A stretch of 64,000 nucleotides of DNA, taken from Parietaria judaica (taxonomy: Eukaryota > Streptophyta > Magnoliopsida > Rosales > Urticaceae). Both the position numbers and the translations under genes were made by a program. The stretch's first letter is position 1. Each line of letters begins with the position of its first letter. The stretch is taken from NCBI GenBank assembly GCA_954871525.1, contig OX940866.1, positions 36,282,521-36,346,520 on the forward strand, read 5' to 3'. The notes beneath the pieces were generated by a model. It had not been told where the DNA came from. It saw only the letters and a list, made by a program, of their open reading frames with translations, and did no database searches. This document shows, in pieces, positions 48,089-58,588 of this stretch.

Positions 48089-48932
48089 TGTTGACGTGGT
48101 TTCCCACTTCAATCAGTCAAGTGTGACTTATGAGCGTGTGATGTTCTTGAGATTGATGATTCGATGGAGTTTGATCTCTCGCGTTGCAAGCTCTCGATTC
48201 ACTCTCGATATATGTATACAAATATAAGCAATATAAATGAGACGAGGAGTTTTTTTATAGAGGTTCGTCCCAAGGCGGTAGTTGACTACGTCCTCTGTAA
48301 GTTTATTGCGACAAATGACATAGACGGACAGCTACAAGCAGCAGATCACGTCTAGAACAAGAGAAAAGAAAAGAAAGGTGAACTGAATACAACGAAAATC
48401 TCAAGTAAGCAGAAATGCCGGGTTGCGAGCTCTCGATATATTCTCTCAGGGATGTGTGTGTTGATCTGAGCTTGAGCTTGATATTTATAGGCTTCAATTC
48501 TTCCTGTTGGATTTCCAGGAATCGTGGGGTCTTTTCTCCGAGCTGAACGGATTGAATGGCTCGCGTTGCTACACGTGTCCCACGACTACGTTTTCTTCGT
48601 CGAGTTTGAATTATGCCCGTTGAAGACTTGACTCCGTGCTCCTGATCTTACGCTGAGGTTTGAATTGAGATGCCGGGTAGAGAATGTGACGATTCTACCC
48701 TCTTCTTCCTGGGCTTATGACGGATAGTATTGGGCCTTTGGGCTTTTTAGACCGAGTGACCTTGTATCCGTTGGGCTTTGTCTGATTGAGAGCTCTAGTG
48801 GGCTTCTCAATTGGGCTTTTATGGATATCGATCTATTCCTTTAAAACCTTTAATCTTTACTTGTAAATTTAATTAATTCATAACTTTAGTATTTTATGTC
48901 ATATTAAATAATGACAAATTTGTACATCAATA
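48089..48932 (-). repeat. 3' LTR of the Tat-type element
   Basis: It is nearly identical to 58589-59430. The plus-strand start TGTTGACGTGG matches the other LTR. The plus-strand end reads ATCAATA where the partner has ATCAACA, a single change in the terminal inverted repeat. A TATA-like TATAAATA lies at 48489-48482 on the minus strand. Just inside the element, 48933-48946 reads on the sense strand AGTAGAGGGCTGA, a purine-rich candidate polypurine tract. The 64-codon open frame in this LTR has an identical twin in the other LTR and is not a gene. Confidence 0.93.
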
Positions 48933-49419
48933 GTCAGCCCTCTACTATAAAAAATACGAAGTAAATTTTATAGTATATACTCGATAAAATCATTTAAAAT
49001 TCGTGCCGGATAGAATTAATTAAATCTGCGACTTTTGCCACAAATCTGCGTATTCCGGGTAGGATTTTGGATAATTTCGAGATATGATGGACGAGTAGGA
49101 TCTCGAAGCTGTAACTGTCGCTTCAAATTTTGGGCGGGAACAGTTACGACACGTGTCCCTATTTGCGGAGTTCGAAGAGAATAAACCCTTCACATTCTTC
49201 TGACACAGCTGTCACACTGGTCATGCTGACGTGTCTCCGGATAGCTCGCTGATCTCAATCGTAGGATGAGGTTTGTTGCGAATCTCGAGGAAACCCTAAC
49301 CGTAGGATCAACGACGATTTTCGAGTATAAGTACTCGAGTGTTTCGCATTAATGGGCCCGTCTCTTCAGTCCTATCTGGCCCACGTCTCATCGAAGGTAA
49401 CTGCTCTTTCTCTCTCTTC

Positions 49420-49427
49420 TATTTATA
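49420..49427 (+). promoter_or_regulatory. Candidate TATA box of the antisense gene
   Basis: TATTTATA follows a CT-rich tract and lies about 290 bp upstream of the ATG at 49714, on the strand opposite to gag-pol. The intervening 290 bp are leader-like (pyrimidine-rich, no upstream frame of note). It is inferred from position only. Confidence 0.35.
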
Positions 49428-49713
49428 CCCTTCTTCGCACTTGAATTCCATTTTTCGAATTTAGAGAGAGAAAACTCAAAGTTTTAGTGAGAGAAACTCT
49501 GAGAGATTTATGCTGAGTTCTTCGTGAAGATTTTCTTTGATTTCCTCCGTGTCTAGGGATCCAGGTTCTTCATCTCTTTCTTACTCTTTCTTGTTGCGAT
49601 TTTCTAGGGATTTTTCTGGGTTTTTGATAGACTTTATTGATTCGGGGATTTCTTAAGCTTTCCTGGGTTTTTCTATTCGTCTAGAAGTTTCGGTTTTTCT
49701 AATCTCTTCAAAA

Positions 49714-52375
49714 ATGGGTCCAAAAAAGGTTACGGAGAAATGGCGAACGGAGTTTCTGACTACAGATTCTCCGAGGTCAATTCTAAAACCTAAGGATCTT
49801 ACTAGGATCCGGGTAAAATATAATATCCCGCAGTCTATCTCGCTCAGATTGCCGGGTTCAAATGAACATGCTGACGAGCAGAATACAGACGGGTGGATTT
49901 GCGTATACGAAAGGTTCTTTGAGTCCGGGGGGCTTAGATTTCCTATTCCCGAGCTTATCCTGAGATATTTTTCTTACTTAGGGGTTTCTATAGGGCAATT
50001 TAGTCCTCATTCCTTCCGGGTTTTGATGGCCTTGCTTGTCCGGTCCCACGAGTGTTTGTGCACGGATCTGTTGACGGGCTTGGTGGTTAAAACTAACGGT
50101 CAGGCTAAGGGTAGGTTTTTTCTATCCGTCAAAGAAGGAGAAATATTGACGGGTCTTCCTAAGAAGGAGAGCGCGTGGACCCACAAATATTTCTTTTTTA
50201 TGGCCGGTCAAGAGACGCTTGGGTCCTGGCCGTCATACAAGAATGTGTGGGTTCACGAAATAGGTGAGAATCTGGGCAGGGGTTTGAAATTCTATTCAGT
50301 TTTTCATTTGCCTTTGCTGATTTTTTTGCGTTCTGTTTTGCAGCTGAGGATCCTAAGAAACCTAAATCTCTTCCTATCACGGACGAGTGGAGGACTCTGA
50401 AGAAGAAACTTTTCCCAAACGGTCCTGAATTCTGGTCGTCGTTCACGCGACACAGGTTCGAATCCATCGGGTTGTGGTTGGAGGAAGAAGAAGAGGAATT
50501 CATCGCGTACGATAACAACGCTCCCAATCTTCCGGGTAAGATCTATTTCTCTAAGCTTTCCGTTAGATATTGAATATTTGGCTAAGTGTAGAATATACAC
50601 GTGTAGAAGAGATGGAAGCTGCTCGTCCTAAGGGTCTGAGTCTTCGGGCGAAGAGGAAGTTGGAGGAGCAGGCAGGTACGTCTAGCTCGGCTCCACAAAT
50701 GGAGGTCCAAGCCGGCACGACCGTTACTGCTCAGGGAGCTATCCGTCAGGAGACGGAGAAGAAGGTCGAGGAGGCTCCTGTTGAGGAGACTCCTGCTGAT
50801 ATTGCCGTGCAGACGGCCGGGGAGCAGTCTGTCGTAGTGCTTTCTGACGACGGCGACAATACCCCGGACGCCACGCCTGTGGCGAAAACTTCTGAGAAGA
50901 GGGATATTCCCCCTCTTGCTCCTATCCGTCCTTCCAAGGATTCGACTCGTCCTTCTCAGGACGCGGTCCGCCCTAGGGCGGATTCAGATGCCGTGGTGAA
51001 GCGGCCGCGAGAGGGGGGAGATTCCGAAGCCCGTAAGAAGGCGATGGGTGACTCGGCCCCGAAAGAAGTAGTCAGGGCCTCCGAGAAGGTCAGAGGAAAG
51101 GGGATTGCCTATGAGGTCGAGCGCCCCAAGGAGGCTTCCCAAGGCAAGGCTGGGGGAAAGCCGGGTTCGTCTACTCCTGCTATAGGGGGTAAGGCCACGG
51201 AGGGTGTGCTTCGGAAAGAAAGCACGGTTAAGGAAAATGAGATCATCCGCAAGGTCGGATGCACCTGGCATGGCGACAAGGGTCTCCACAAGGCGCCCAA
51301 GGTCACGGCTGGCCTGTTGAGGCAGATTACAAATGGCGGGGTTGGCAGGGTCCCTAGATCCATTGCTGAGAAGTCTATCTACAAGGCTGTATCGGCTATG
51401 ACGGTTCACGTAAGTACTTTGCTAAATTTCTATTCGTTCTAGCTTTATTTTTCGAGTGGTTTCTAACTCTATTTTTTGGGCGGATAGCTCACGGCGACTA
51501 TAAACGATATGGTTCTCGATTATGAGGACCAGTTGGAGGAGGCCGCGGAAGGTGCGCAAGCTGCTGAGCAACTTGCGCTGAAGGAGAGGGAATTGGCGTG
51601 TGCCGTGGAGGCTATCCGGATAAAAGCCGACCAGTTACAGACGATGGGTCGGAAGATAACTTCTTCCGAATCCAGGATCAAGGGCTTGGTTAACACGGTT
51701 GAGGACCTCAGGGAGAAGCTGAAAAATGCTTCCGGGTTGGTGGAGGAGACCGAGAAGGCGAGGGATGCGGCTGTCAGGGAGGTGCTAACTTCCGACGCGG
51801 CTAGAGGATGAGCTGAAGAGGCGGTTAAGGCAAAGGAGGAGGAGATGACGGCCTTGAAGGAGGACGTACAGTGCCTTAGCGTTGAGCTAAACGAGGCCAG
51901 ACAGCAGTCTCTTGATCGTGAGGTCGAGAAAAATGTTATCCGTTCCCGCTATCGCCGAAGGGTGAAAGAGAGGGACGCGATGATCGCGTGGTACAAAGGT
52001 ACGGCCGCCGACAACTGCTGTCTGGATCAGGCCGAAGGTTGCCTCGAGCTGGTCCAAGACATCATTGGCGGCAACGTTCAAGATTTTGAGGCCGAGAAGG
52101 AGGTCCTTGAAGGCAACGTTATTCGCTACCAAGCTCTCTTGGATGCAGTTCCTGCGCCGCTGATAGGGTCTCCGGCTATGTCTCCCGATGCTGAGTTGAC
52201 CGAGCTTCCCTTTGCAGATCAAAGTGCCCAGTCCGAGCAACAAGCCGCCAAGGAGCCCGTCGTTGAAGAGCCCACAGCCGAAGAGGTCGTGACCGAGGAG
52301 CCCACTGAGCAAAGAGATTTGGCCGGCGATGAGAGAAATGACGGGGAGGAAGTCGTGGACGTACTCGGGGTTTGA
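49714..52375 (+). CDS. Four-exon antisense gene inside the Tat element (aORF; gypsy-type transposon protein domain), interrupted by one stop
   Basis: Exons 49714-50263, 50344-50535, 50607-51409 and 51488-52375 join in phase with GT-AG introns of 80, 71 and 78 bp to give an 810-codon frame. The N-terminal region (about 60-180) contains GGLRFPIPELILRYFSYLGV and FRVLMALLVRSHE, resembling the Pfam 'putative gypsy type transposon' family (PF04195). The middle is a low-complexity Pro/Lys/Glu region. The C-terminal part is a long coiled coil (EDLREKLKNASGLVEETEKA and onward) ending in a Glu/Val-rich acidic tail. One in-frame TGA at 51809-51811 (codon about 623) interrupts the coiled coil; the frame continues openly beyond it. 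Antisense frames of this kind are known in Tat elements; their role is unknown. Confidence 0.8.
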
Positions 52376-52833
52376 CGCATAGAGCGCCCCCAATTTTTTT
52401 TTAGCTAAATAAGGCCTAAGGCCAGAACAATTTCTATGGGCAAGTCTACGGCGGCTTGAACCCTTTTTTTTTGTATGGTTTGGATATGCCCGCGGTTAGG
52501 GCTTTTGCTATTTTTCTTTTTATGCTAAATAATTCCTTTGTTGGATTTCTTCCAAATTAATTTCCTTTTGCACTCTCCCCTGATAACGGCTAAAACTCTA
52601 CTTGGCTAGGTGCAGTATCTAGATTGATAAACTTATTACGAAATTACAAAAGAAATTATAAAAGTTTCTTAAGTATGAAAAAAGGGAGTTTACCTTGTGA
52701 TTGAAGTGAGTTCATTGTTCTTCTGTCTGTTCGTCGATCATCTCTGCTCGTCTCCGCAGTAGTCCGTAAGTTTTATGTCTGCAGCAAATATGCTCGTAGA
52801 CTTTTAGATTAGTATAAATAATTTTAATGGAGT
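52376..52833. other. Untranslated region between the antisense gene and the repeat array
   Basis: No coding signal on either strand. It includes poly-T runs near 52395 and 52463 and presumably the 3' end of the antisense transcript. Confidence 0.4.
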
Positions 52834-53056
52834 GGGCTTGTTGCCCGACGAGGCTTGTTGCCTTAGTTGATGGGTTTGTTACCAGATTAGGCTCGTTGGC
52901 CCTTAGAGATTGGGTTTGTTACCCGGTAGGCTTGTTGCCTAAGGAGGATGGGTCTGTTACCCGGTAGGCTTGTTGCCTTAGGAATGTGGGTTTGTTACCC
53001 GGTAGGCTTGTTGCCTTAGGAGTGTGGGTTTGTTACCCGGTAAGCTTGTTGCCTTA
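52834..53056. repeat. 38-bp tandem repeats between convergent frames of the Tat element
   Basis: About six imperfect units are present. The three best preserved (from about 52945) are 38 bp long and contain GGGTTTGTTACCCGGTAGGC, then TTGTTGCCTTAGGA. Copies nearer 52834 are more diverged. The array sits between the pol stop and the end of the antisense gene, with GGTAACAAACC/GGCAACAAGCC on the pol sense strand. Tandem repeats in this position are common in Tat-type elements. Confidence 0.85.
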
Positions 53057-53241
53057 AAGAGAAAGTTTAGATATTTTTACCTCGACAACGCGAATTTTCA
53101 GAGTTTACACTAAGTGAAGGTCGGACCGATTTGGTTTGGATTTGGATTGAGACTGTGCCCGTTGGTAAGACGGGCTGCCTACGTACCCCATATTTGGGGA
53201 TCAAGTCATTACGTAGTTCATGGGAGACCGGGTAGGTCGGG

Positions 53242-56200
53242 TTAAGCGTAGTATTTCCTCAGGTGCATGACATTCCAGCTCTGGAGGACTCTCGTTCCTT
53301 CCGGAGTGGCTAGCCGGTATACTCCAGGTTTTACTTCTTCAGTGACGATGTAAGGTCCTTCCCAGTTAGCCCCGAGCTTACCCGCGTTCAACTCGGCGGT
53401 GTTCTGGAAAACTTTTCTGAGGACCAGCTCTCCCACGATGAATTTTCGACATTTGATCTTTGAATTATAATACTTTGCTATCGAATTTTGATAGTTAGTT
53501 ATTCTTATCAAAGCCTGTTCTCGTCTTTCGTCGATGTGGTCGAGCTGATCTTCCCTCATTTCGTCGTTGAGTTCTGCGTTCAAGGGTGCGTGTTCCCTTC
53601 GAAGGCTGGGTGTCTCTATTTCTGCTGGTATTACGGCTTCGGTGCCGTATACCATTGAAAATGGAGTTTCCCCGGTGGCCCTACGCAGGGTAGTTCTGTA
53701 GGACCAAAGGACTCCTATGAGCTCATCAGCCCACCGTCCCTTTTTGGTGTCTAGGCGTCTCTTGATTCCATCCACTATGATCCGATTAGCTACCTCAGCT
53801 TGGCCGTTGCCCTGGGGATACCTCGGAGTGGATGTGTTCAAGGATATTTTCCAGTTGATGCAGAAGTTTTGGAATCTCGTGGAAATGAACTGGGGTCCAT
53901 TGTCAGCTATTATCTCTTTTGGGAGGCCGAAACGGCTAATGATGTTTTTCCAGAGGAAATTTTCCACATCAACGTCCTTGATGTTTGCATATGCTTCGGC
54001 CTCCACCCATTTGGAGAACTAGTCTGTTAAGACGAGTAGGAATCTTTTTCCAGCCGGGGCTAGGGGAAAAGGTCCAACTATGTCCATAGACCATTTCATG
54101 AACGGGTACGGGACTGAGACTGAGGAGAGTTCTTCTGCTGGCCGGTGTATGGACGGGGAGTGTCTTTGGCATTTATCGCATCTTTTGGCGTGGGCTTCGC
54201 TGTCTGCCAGCATAGTGGCCCAGAAAAAGCCTTGCCTTTTTGCTTTGTTTGCCAAAGATCTTCCTCCGGAGTGGTTGCCACATTCTCCGTCATGGATTTC
54301 GTGGAGTACAATTTGAGCTTCGGTTTTCCCTAGGCACCTTAGGTAGGGTCCGATGTAGCTGCGTTTGTACAATTTCCCCCCGATAATGCAGAATCTGGCA
54401 CTTTGGATTCTTAGTTTCCTAGCTTTCTGCTTGTCCTGAGGTTTGGTTCCGGTTAGGATATAGTTGACGATCGGGGTTCTCCAATCGTCTTCTTCCATTT
54501 GGATGCTGTAAACTTCGCGTGTCACGCTAGGTTCGTCTATTGTTTCGACTGGAATTATCCTCTTTACTTCGGGATTCGAAGTTGAAGCTAAACCAGCCAA
54601 TGCATCTGCTGATGCGTTCTCGCTCCTCGGTATCTGGATTATCTCAACGTGATCGAACTGTTGAATTAGATCTTTTACTACCGAAAGGTATTTTTCCATT
54701 CTATCGTCACGGGTGGCGTACTCGCCACTGATTTGACTAGTAACTAGCTTGGAGTCGGAATGGGCCCTTATCCTTCGGGCTCCTACGACTTTTGCTAGTT
54801 TGAGGCCAGCAATGAGGGCCTCGTATTCGGTCTCGTTGTTTGTCGCGTGGAATTTCAATCTGAAAGATTGTTCCAACACTTCTCCCGTAGGGGATATCAA
54901 ACGAATCCTGATCCCGGATCCACCTTGGTTTGAGGCTCCATCGACTTCGAGTCTCCATTCTCCATCTTCGTTACCCTCTTTCGAGCCATCGGTCGGCAAT
55001 TCGATCAGAAAGTCAGCCAGTACTTGTGATTTCGCACAGGTACGAATTTTGTATTCTATATCGAACTCGCTTAGCTCGACTGCCCATTTTGTGAGTCTTC
55101 CCGATTGGTTCGGGCTGTGGAGGATGATCCTCAAAGGTTGGGTGGTCATGACCATGATAATGTGGGATTGGAAGTAAGGCCGGAGTTTTCTCGCTGCGGT
55201 TATCATTGCCAACGCGAGTTTTTCGATAGCTGGATATCTGGTTTCAGCATCTTCTAGAGATTTGCTGATGTAGAATATTGGTCTTTGCTCACTGCGGTCC
55301 TCTCTTACTATTACCCCACTCACCGCCGATGGTGAGACAGCCAAGTATAAGAATAACGGCTCTCCCAGGATCGGTCTGGTAAGTATGGGCGGCGTGGAGA
55401 GGTATCTTTTTAGCTTTTGGAATGCTTCCTCGCACTCTTCGGTCCATTCGAACTTTTTGTTCCCCTTCAACAGTTTGTAAAAGGGTAAACACTTGTTCGT
55501 TGCTCTTGATATGAACCGATTAAGAGCTGCGATTCTCCCGGTCAGCCTTTGTGTCTCCCTAACAGTCCTTGGGGAGGGCATGTTCTGGAGGGCTTTTATC
55601 TGGTCGGGATTAGCTTCTATTCCTCGCTGTGTGACCAAGTAACCCAGGAATTTTCCCGAAGTTACCCCGAAGGTGCATTTTGTCGGATTAAGCTTCATTT
55701 GATACTTCCGTAGTATCGCGAAGCACTCTTCCAAGTGGGCTACATGATCTGTTGCTTGGGAGGATTTTACCAACATATCAGCAATGTAAACCTCCATAGT
55801 TTTGCCGAGCTGCTCGGCAAACATCTGGTTGACTAATCTTTGATATGTGGCTCCGGCATTTTTTAACCCGAAAGGCATAACTTTGTAACAGTATATACCC
55901 ATGTCGGTTATGAAAGCCATTTTTTCCTGGTCCTCTGGGTGCATGAGGATCTGATTGTATCCCGAAAACGCGTCCATGAATGACAGTAATTCATGTCCGC
56001 AGGTCGCTTCGACCAGGTGGTTAATGTGGGGCATTGGGAAACTGTCTTTGGGACAGGCTTTGTTTAGGTCAGTGAAGTCAATACAGACTCTGGCCTTTCC
56101 GTTTTTCTTTTTCACGACGACTGTATTTGTCAACCAGTCCGGGTACTTGACTTCCCTGATGGATCCGGTTTGCAACAGCTTTGTGACTTCTTCGTTCACA

Positions 56201-56523
56201 GCTTGGGCCCGATCTGGGCCTAGCTTCCGCCTTTTTTGTTTTACCGGCTTATAGCTGGGGTCTACATTCAGGCGGTGGGTTGCGATGCTTGGGTCTATCC
56301 CGGGCATGTCCTCGTGGGACCAAGCAAAACAATCCCGATTTTTGGTGAGGAATTTGAGGAGTTCTTTTCTGACGTTATTGTCCAGTCCTTTTCCTATCCC
56401 TACCCGGTGATCCGGATTGTCGGGATCGATCTGGACCTGGACCGTCATTTCCACGTTGGGTCCGTCAGTGTCGGTGGTCCTTTCCTGGTCGTCCTCCTCT
56501 TTTCCTCCTACCGACATTAGTTG
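53242..56523 (-). pseudogene. Tat-type pol: reverse transcriptase, RNase H, second RNase H, integrase (defective)
   Basis: One frame continues from 56523 to the stop at 53242, broken only by TAG at 54019-54021. Domain order by position: RT about 56300-55700 (RVCIDFTDLNKACPKDSFP, YCYKVMPFGLKNAGATYQR); RNase H of RT about 55500-55080; a second, archaeal-type RNase H about 54960-54550 with its acidic residues present (EVDGAS, NETEYEAL, HSDSKLV, ASADALA); integrase with an HHCC zinc finger (HEIHDGECGNHS, CDKCQRH) and D, D, E residues ([20 protein letters not shown]). There is no chromodomain. Lesions: the RT active site is YIAD instead of YxDD, and the TAG lies in the integrase core just after the first Asp. 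I see no aspartic protease motif in this frame or in gag. Confidence 0.93.
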
Positions 56524-58524
56524 CTATGCGGCCTTGAGCCTTCGTTGGTGAGCCTTGATGGAATTGACTGAGTTTCCGTGCAGTTGCGATCCTCCTATTA
56601 TTGTGTAGATTCTGCCAATGGGCTCGGGGATCTCATTAAGCTGTTCGCCCATGCCTTCTTCTTCCTCATACGTTTGCTCGTCTGGTTCTTCGAGCATGTG
56701 TACCCGTCCTCTCTTGTTTGGCTGGGCATTTTCTCGTGGTGCCCTTTGCTGCTCGGCTCTCTTTTGGCTGTTCTGAGGTTGGTCCTGAGGGGGGTTCTGC
56801 TCGGGTACTTGCCCACTTTTCAGCTCGTTGCCGAAGTTTATTTCTCCCAATTCTCCATTAATGTATTTTTCCGCCAGGCGGGCACGGAGCACCATACAGT
56901 TTCTTGTATGGTGTCCGAACACCTTGTGGAAATTGCACCATGCTTTGGGGTCGTGTTTTGGGAAGATTTCGTTGCTGTATAGCGGGAAGTCCTTGGTGCT
57001 GACTAATACTTCTCCTGGGGCTTCCTCTGCTTCAGCCTGTGCTTCAAAGTCTGCGGTTTCTGAGTTTACGTTGAACACGTATGGATTTCGCGGGTTTGGT
57101 CCATTGTTCCCTCTTGGGTTTCCGGTTTGAAAGGGATGTTTCTGGACGGGTGAGGCGTTTCTTGGTCCTCGGAAGGCGTTGTTGTGGACTTCGGTCCTAG
57201 ACTGCATTGGGTGGCTGGGTGGGCCCTGGTTTCGCTGATGGCCGGGCTGGAGGTTATGCTTTCTTCGCAGTGCTTCTAGCTCTTCGTCGTGTTTGATCCA
57301 GTTGGATGACCTATGGATCACGTCTTCAATGGAGCTGTAACGATTCACGACGATGTCCATTTTGAACTTCGAGTCGTACCATAGTCCGGCTGTGAGGGCG
57401 GCTATGCCTATTTCATCACTGATCCCGTTTATCTTGACCATGGTCTTTTTAAACCTGGTCATAAAGGACCGAAGTGGCTCTCCTCTCTCCTGCTGTAAAG
57501 CATAGAGGTTCGCCACCGTGGTCTCGGTTTCCATGAACATGGAAAAATGTTTGAGAAACACAGTTGTCAGTTGTTCAAAGTTTTCGATGGATCGTGGTTC
57601 TAATTTTGAGAACCACTCCATTGCTGGGCCGGCCAGATTTTCTGCGAAGTACTGGCATCGCCCCGCATCCACTTCGTGTGCTTCTAGGTTTGCCCGTCCC
57701 ATAGCGATCCTAAAGGATCTTAGGTGTACTTTGGGATCAGTCGTCCCGTCGTACCTTGGCAGATTCACACGCCCGCAATCCCTGAGCTTTACGTCGGTTA
57801 TGGCGAGTGAGAAGGGGGTTCTTCTCGACTCTTCCACTAACCGCTCAATTTCAGGGGCAGCGGTGGTAGCGCTATGCACCCGGGAGTGCACGCGAACGAG
57901 TTTCTCGTTCATTTCTTCCATTATGCGTTTAAGTTCCTCCAATTCCGTACCCCGAGGAGCCGGCTCTGGGTGTGCGGGTTGGAGGGATTCTTGTCCGTAT
58001 ACCGGGCTGGGATACCTCGAATATATGACCGGTCGGCCTTGGAGGCCCAGATTGATGTCGCGACTTTGCTCGTACACCGACGAATAGCTAGGGTGGTCGG
58101 AGCGTTGGCGACTGCTTGACGCAAGATTTTCTGTCCTAGTCGGGTTAGTTCTTGACAAGGGAGTGAAAAGGGGTTGCCCTCCGTCGGGAGGCGGTGGGGG
58201 TGTTAAGGGTCTAGGATAGCTGGGCAATCTGGGCTGGTTTTTCCTCTGTGCTTGCGAATTGTCCAGGTCAGTGAAATCGAAATGGACCGCACTGAGGTTA
58301 GCCCTGCTTTGATGCCCAGAGCCTTGCTCCGGATTTGTCCGGTTAGGATTTGAGTGTTGCTCATTTTGAGGTTGATTTGCTAAGAACAGATCGAGCTTCC
58401 TGCTCAGCTCTCGGTTCTCGGCGTTTCTTGCCTCTAGTTGAGACTTCAAGGAGTCAGATTCCGTGTTTTGTCCGGCATTAACAACCTCGGACCCAGTCAC
58501 GGTTTGGTCTTCGTTGTTGCTCAT
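56524..58524 (-). CDS. Tat-type gag polyprotein
   Basis: An open frame of 666 codons from ATG 58524 (MSNNEDQTV) to TAG at 56526-56524. The frame is open further upstream, but only with non-ATG codons. The N-terminal third is Pro/Ser/Asn/Gln-rich. The capsid-like retrotransposon gag domain lies in the middle (AGPAMEWFSKLEPRSIENFE, QERGEPLRSFMTRFK). A zinc-knuckle-like CNFHKVFGHHTRNC follows near residue 535. Gag packages element RNA. The frame stops abruptly after a Lys/Arg-rich segment and is in the same frame as pol, separated by this single UAG. The protease normally found in this interval is not seen. Confidence 0.92.
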   Translation of the reverse strand: MSNNEDQTVTGSEVVNAGQNTESDSLKSQLEARNAENRELSRKLDLFLANQPQNEQHSNPNRTNPEQGSGHQSRANLSAVHFDFTDLDNSQAQRKNQPRLPSYPRPLTPPPPPDGGQPLFTPLSRTNPTRTENLASSSRQRSDHPSYSSVYEQSRDINLGLQGRPVIYSRYPSPVYGQESLQPAHPEPAPRGTELEELKRIMEEMNEKLVRVHSRVHSATTAAPEIERLVEESRRTPFSLAITDVKLRDCGRVNLPRYDGTTDPKVHLRSFRIAMGRANLEAHEVDAGRCQYFAENLAGPAMEWFSKLEPRSIENFEQLTTVFLKHFSMFMETETTVANLYALQQERGEPLRSFMTRFKKTMVKINGISDEIGIAALTAGLWYDSKFKMDIVVNRYSSIEDVIHRSSNWIKHDEELEALRRKHNLQPGHQRNQGPPSHPMQSRTEVHNNAFRGPRNASPVQKHPFQTGNPRGNNGPNPRNPYVFNVNSETADFEAQAEAEEAPGEVLVSTKDFPLYSNEIFPKHDPKAWCNFHKVFGHHTRNCMVLRARLAEKYINGELGEINFGNELKSGQVPEQNPPQDQPQNSQKRAEQQRAPRENAQPNKRGRVHMLEEPDEQTYEEEEGMGEQLNEIPEPIGRIYTIIGGSQLHGNSVNSIKAHQRRLKAA

Positions 58525-58568
58525 GTTTGCAGAGTGCTTTGAGCTTGTAGATGTTAGCGAGATCACTT

Positions 58569-58588
58569 TCCCACAGACGGCGCCAAAC
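58569..58588 (-). other. Primer-binding site of the Tat-type element
   Basis: Directly inside the 5' LTR the sense strand reads GTTTGGCGCCGTCTGTGGGA. TGGCGCC followed by a G-rich stretch is the expected look of a tRNA 3'-end complement. The first eight bases TGGCGCCG agree with what I recall for tRNA-Asp primers, but the rest agrees only partly, so the tRNA is not assigned. Confidence 0.65.

Noticed and set aside
48303..48497. 64-codon minus-strand frame in the left LTR, with an identical twin at 58802-58996
   Set aside because: It lies wholly within the LTR, spans the expected TATA and polyadenylation region, and exists twice only because the LTR does.
50450..50470. A GGTTCGAATCC word suggesting a tRNA T-arm
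   Set aside because: It lies in exon 2 of the antisense gene with no acceptor stem, D-arm or anticodon arm around it.
49714..52375. Treating the plus-strand multi-exon gene as an ordinary host gene
   Set aside because: It lies entirely between the LTRs of one element bounded by a target duplication, and resembles known transposon-associated domains.
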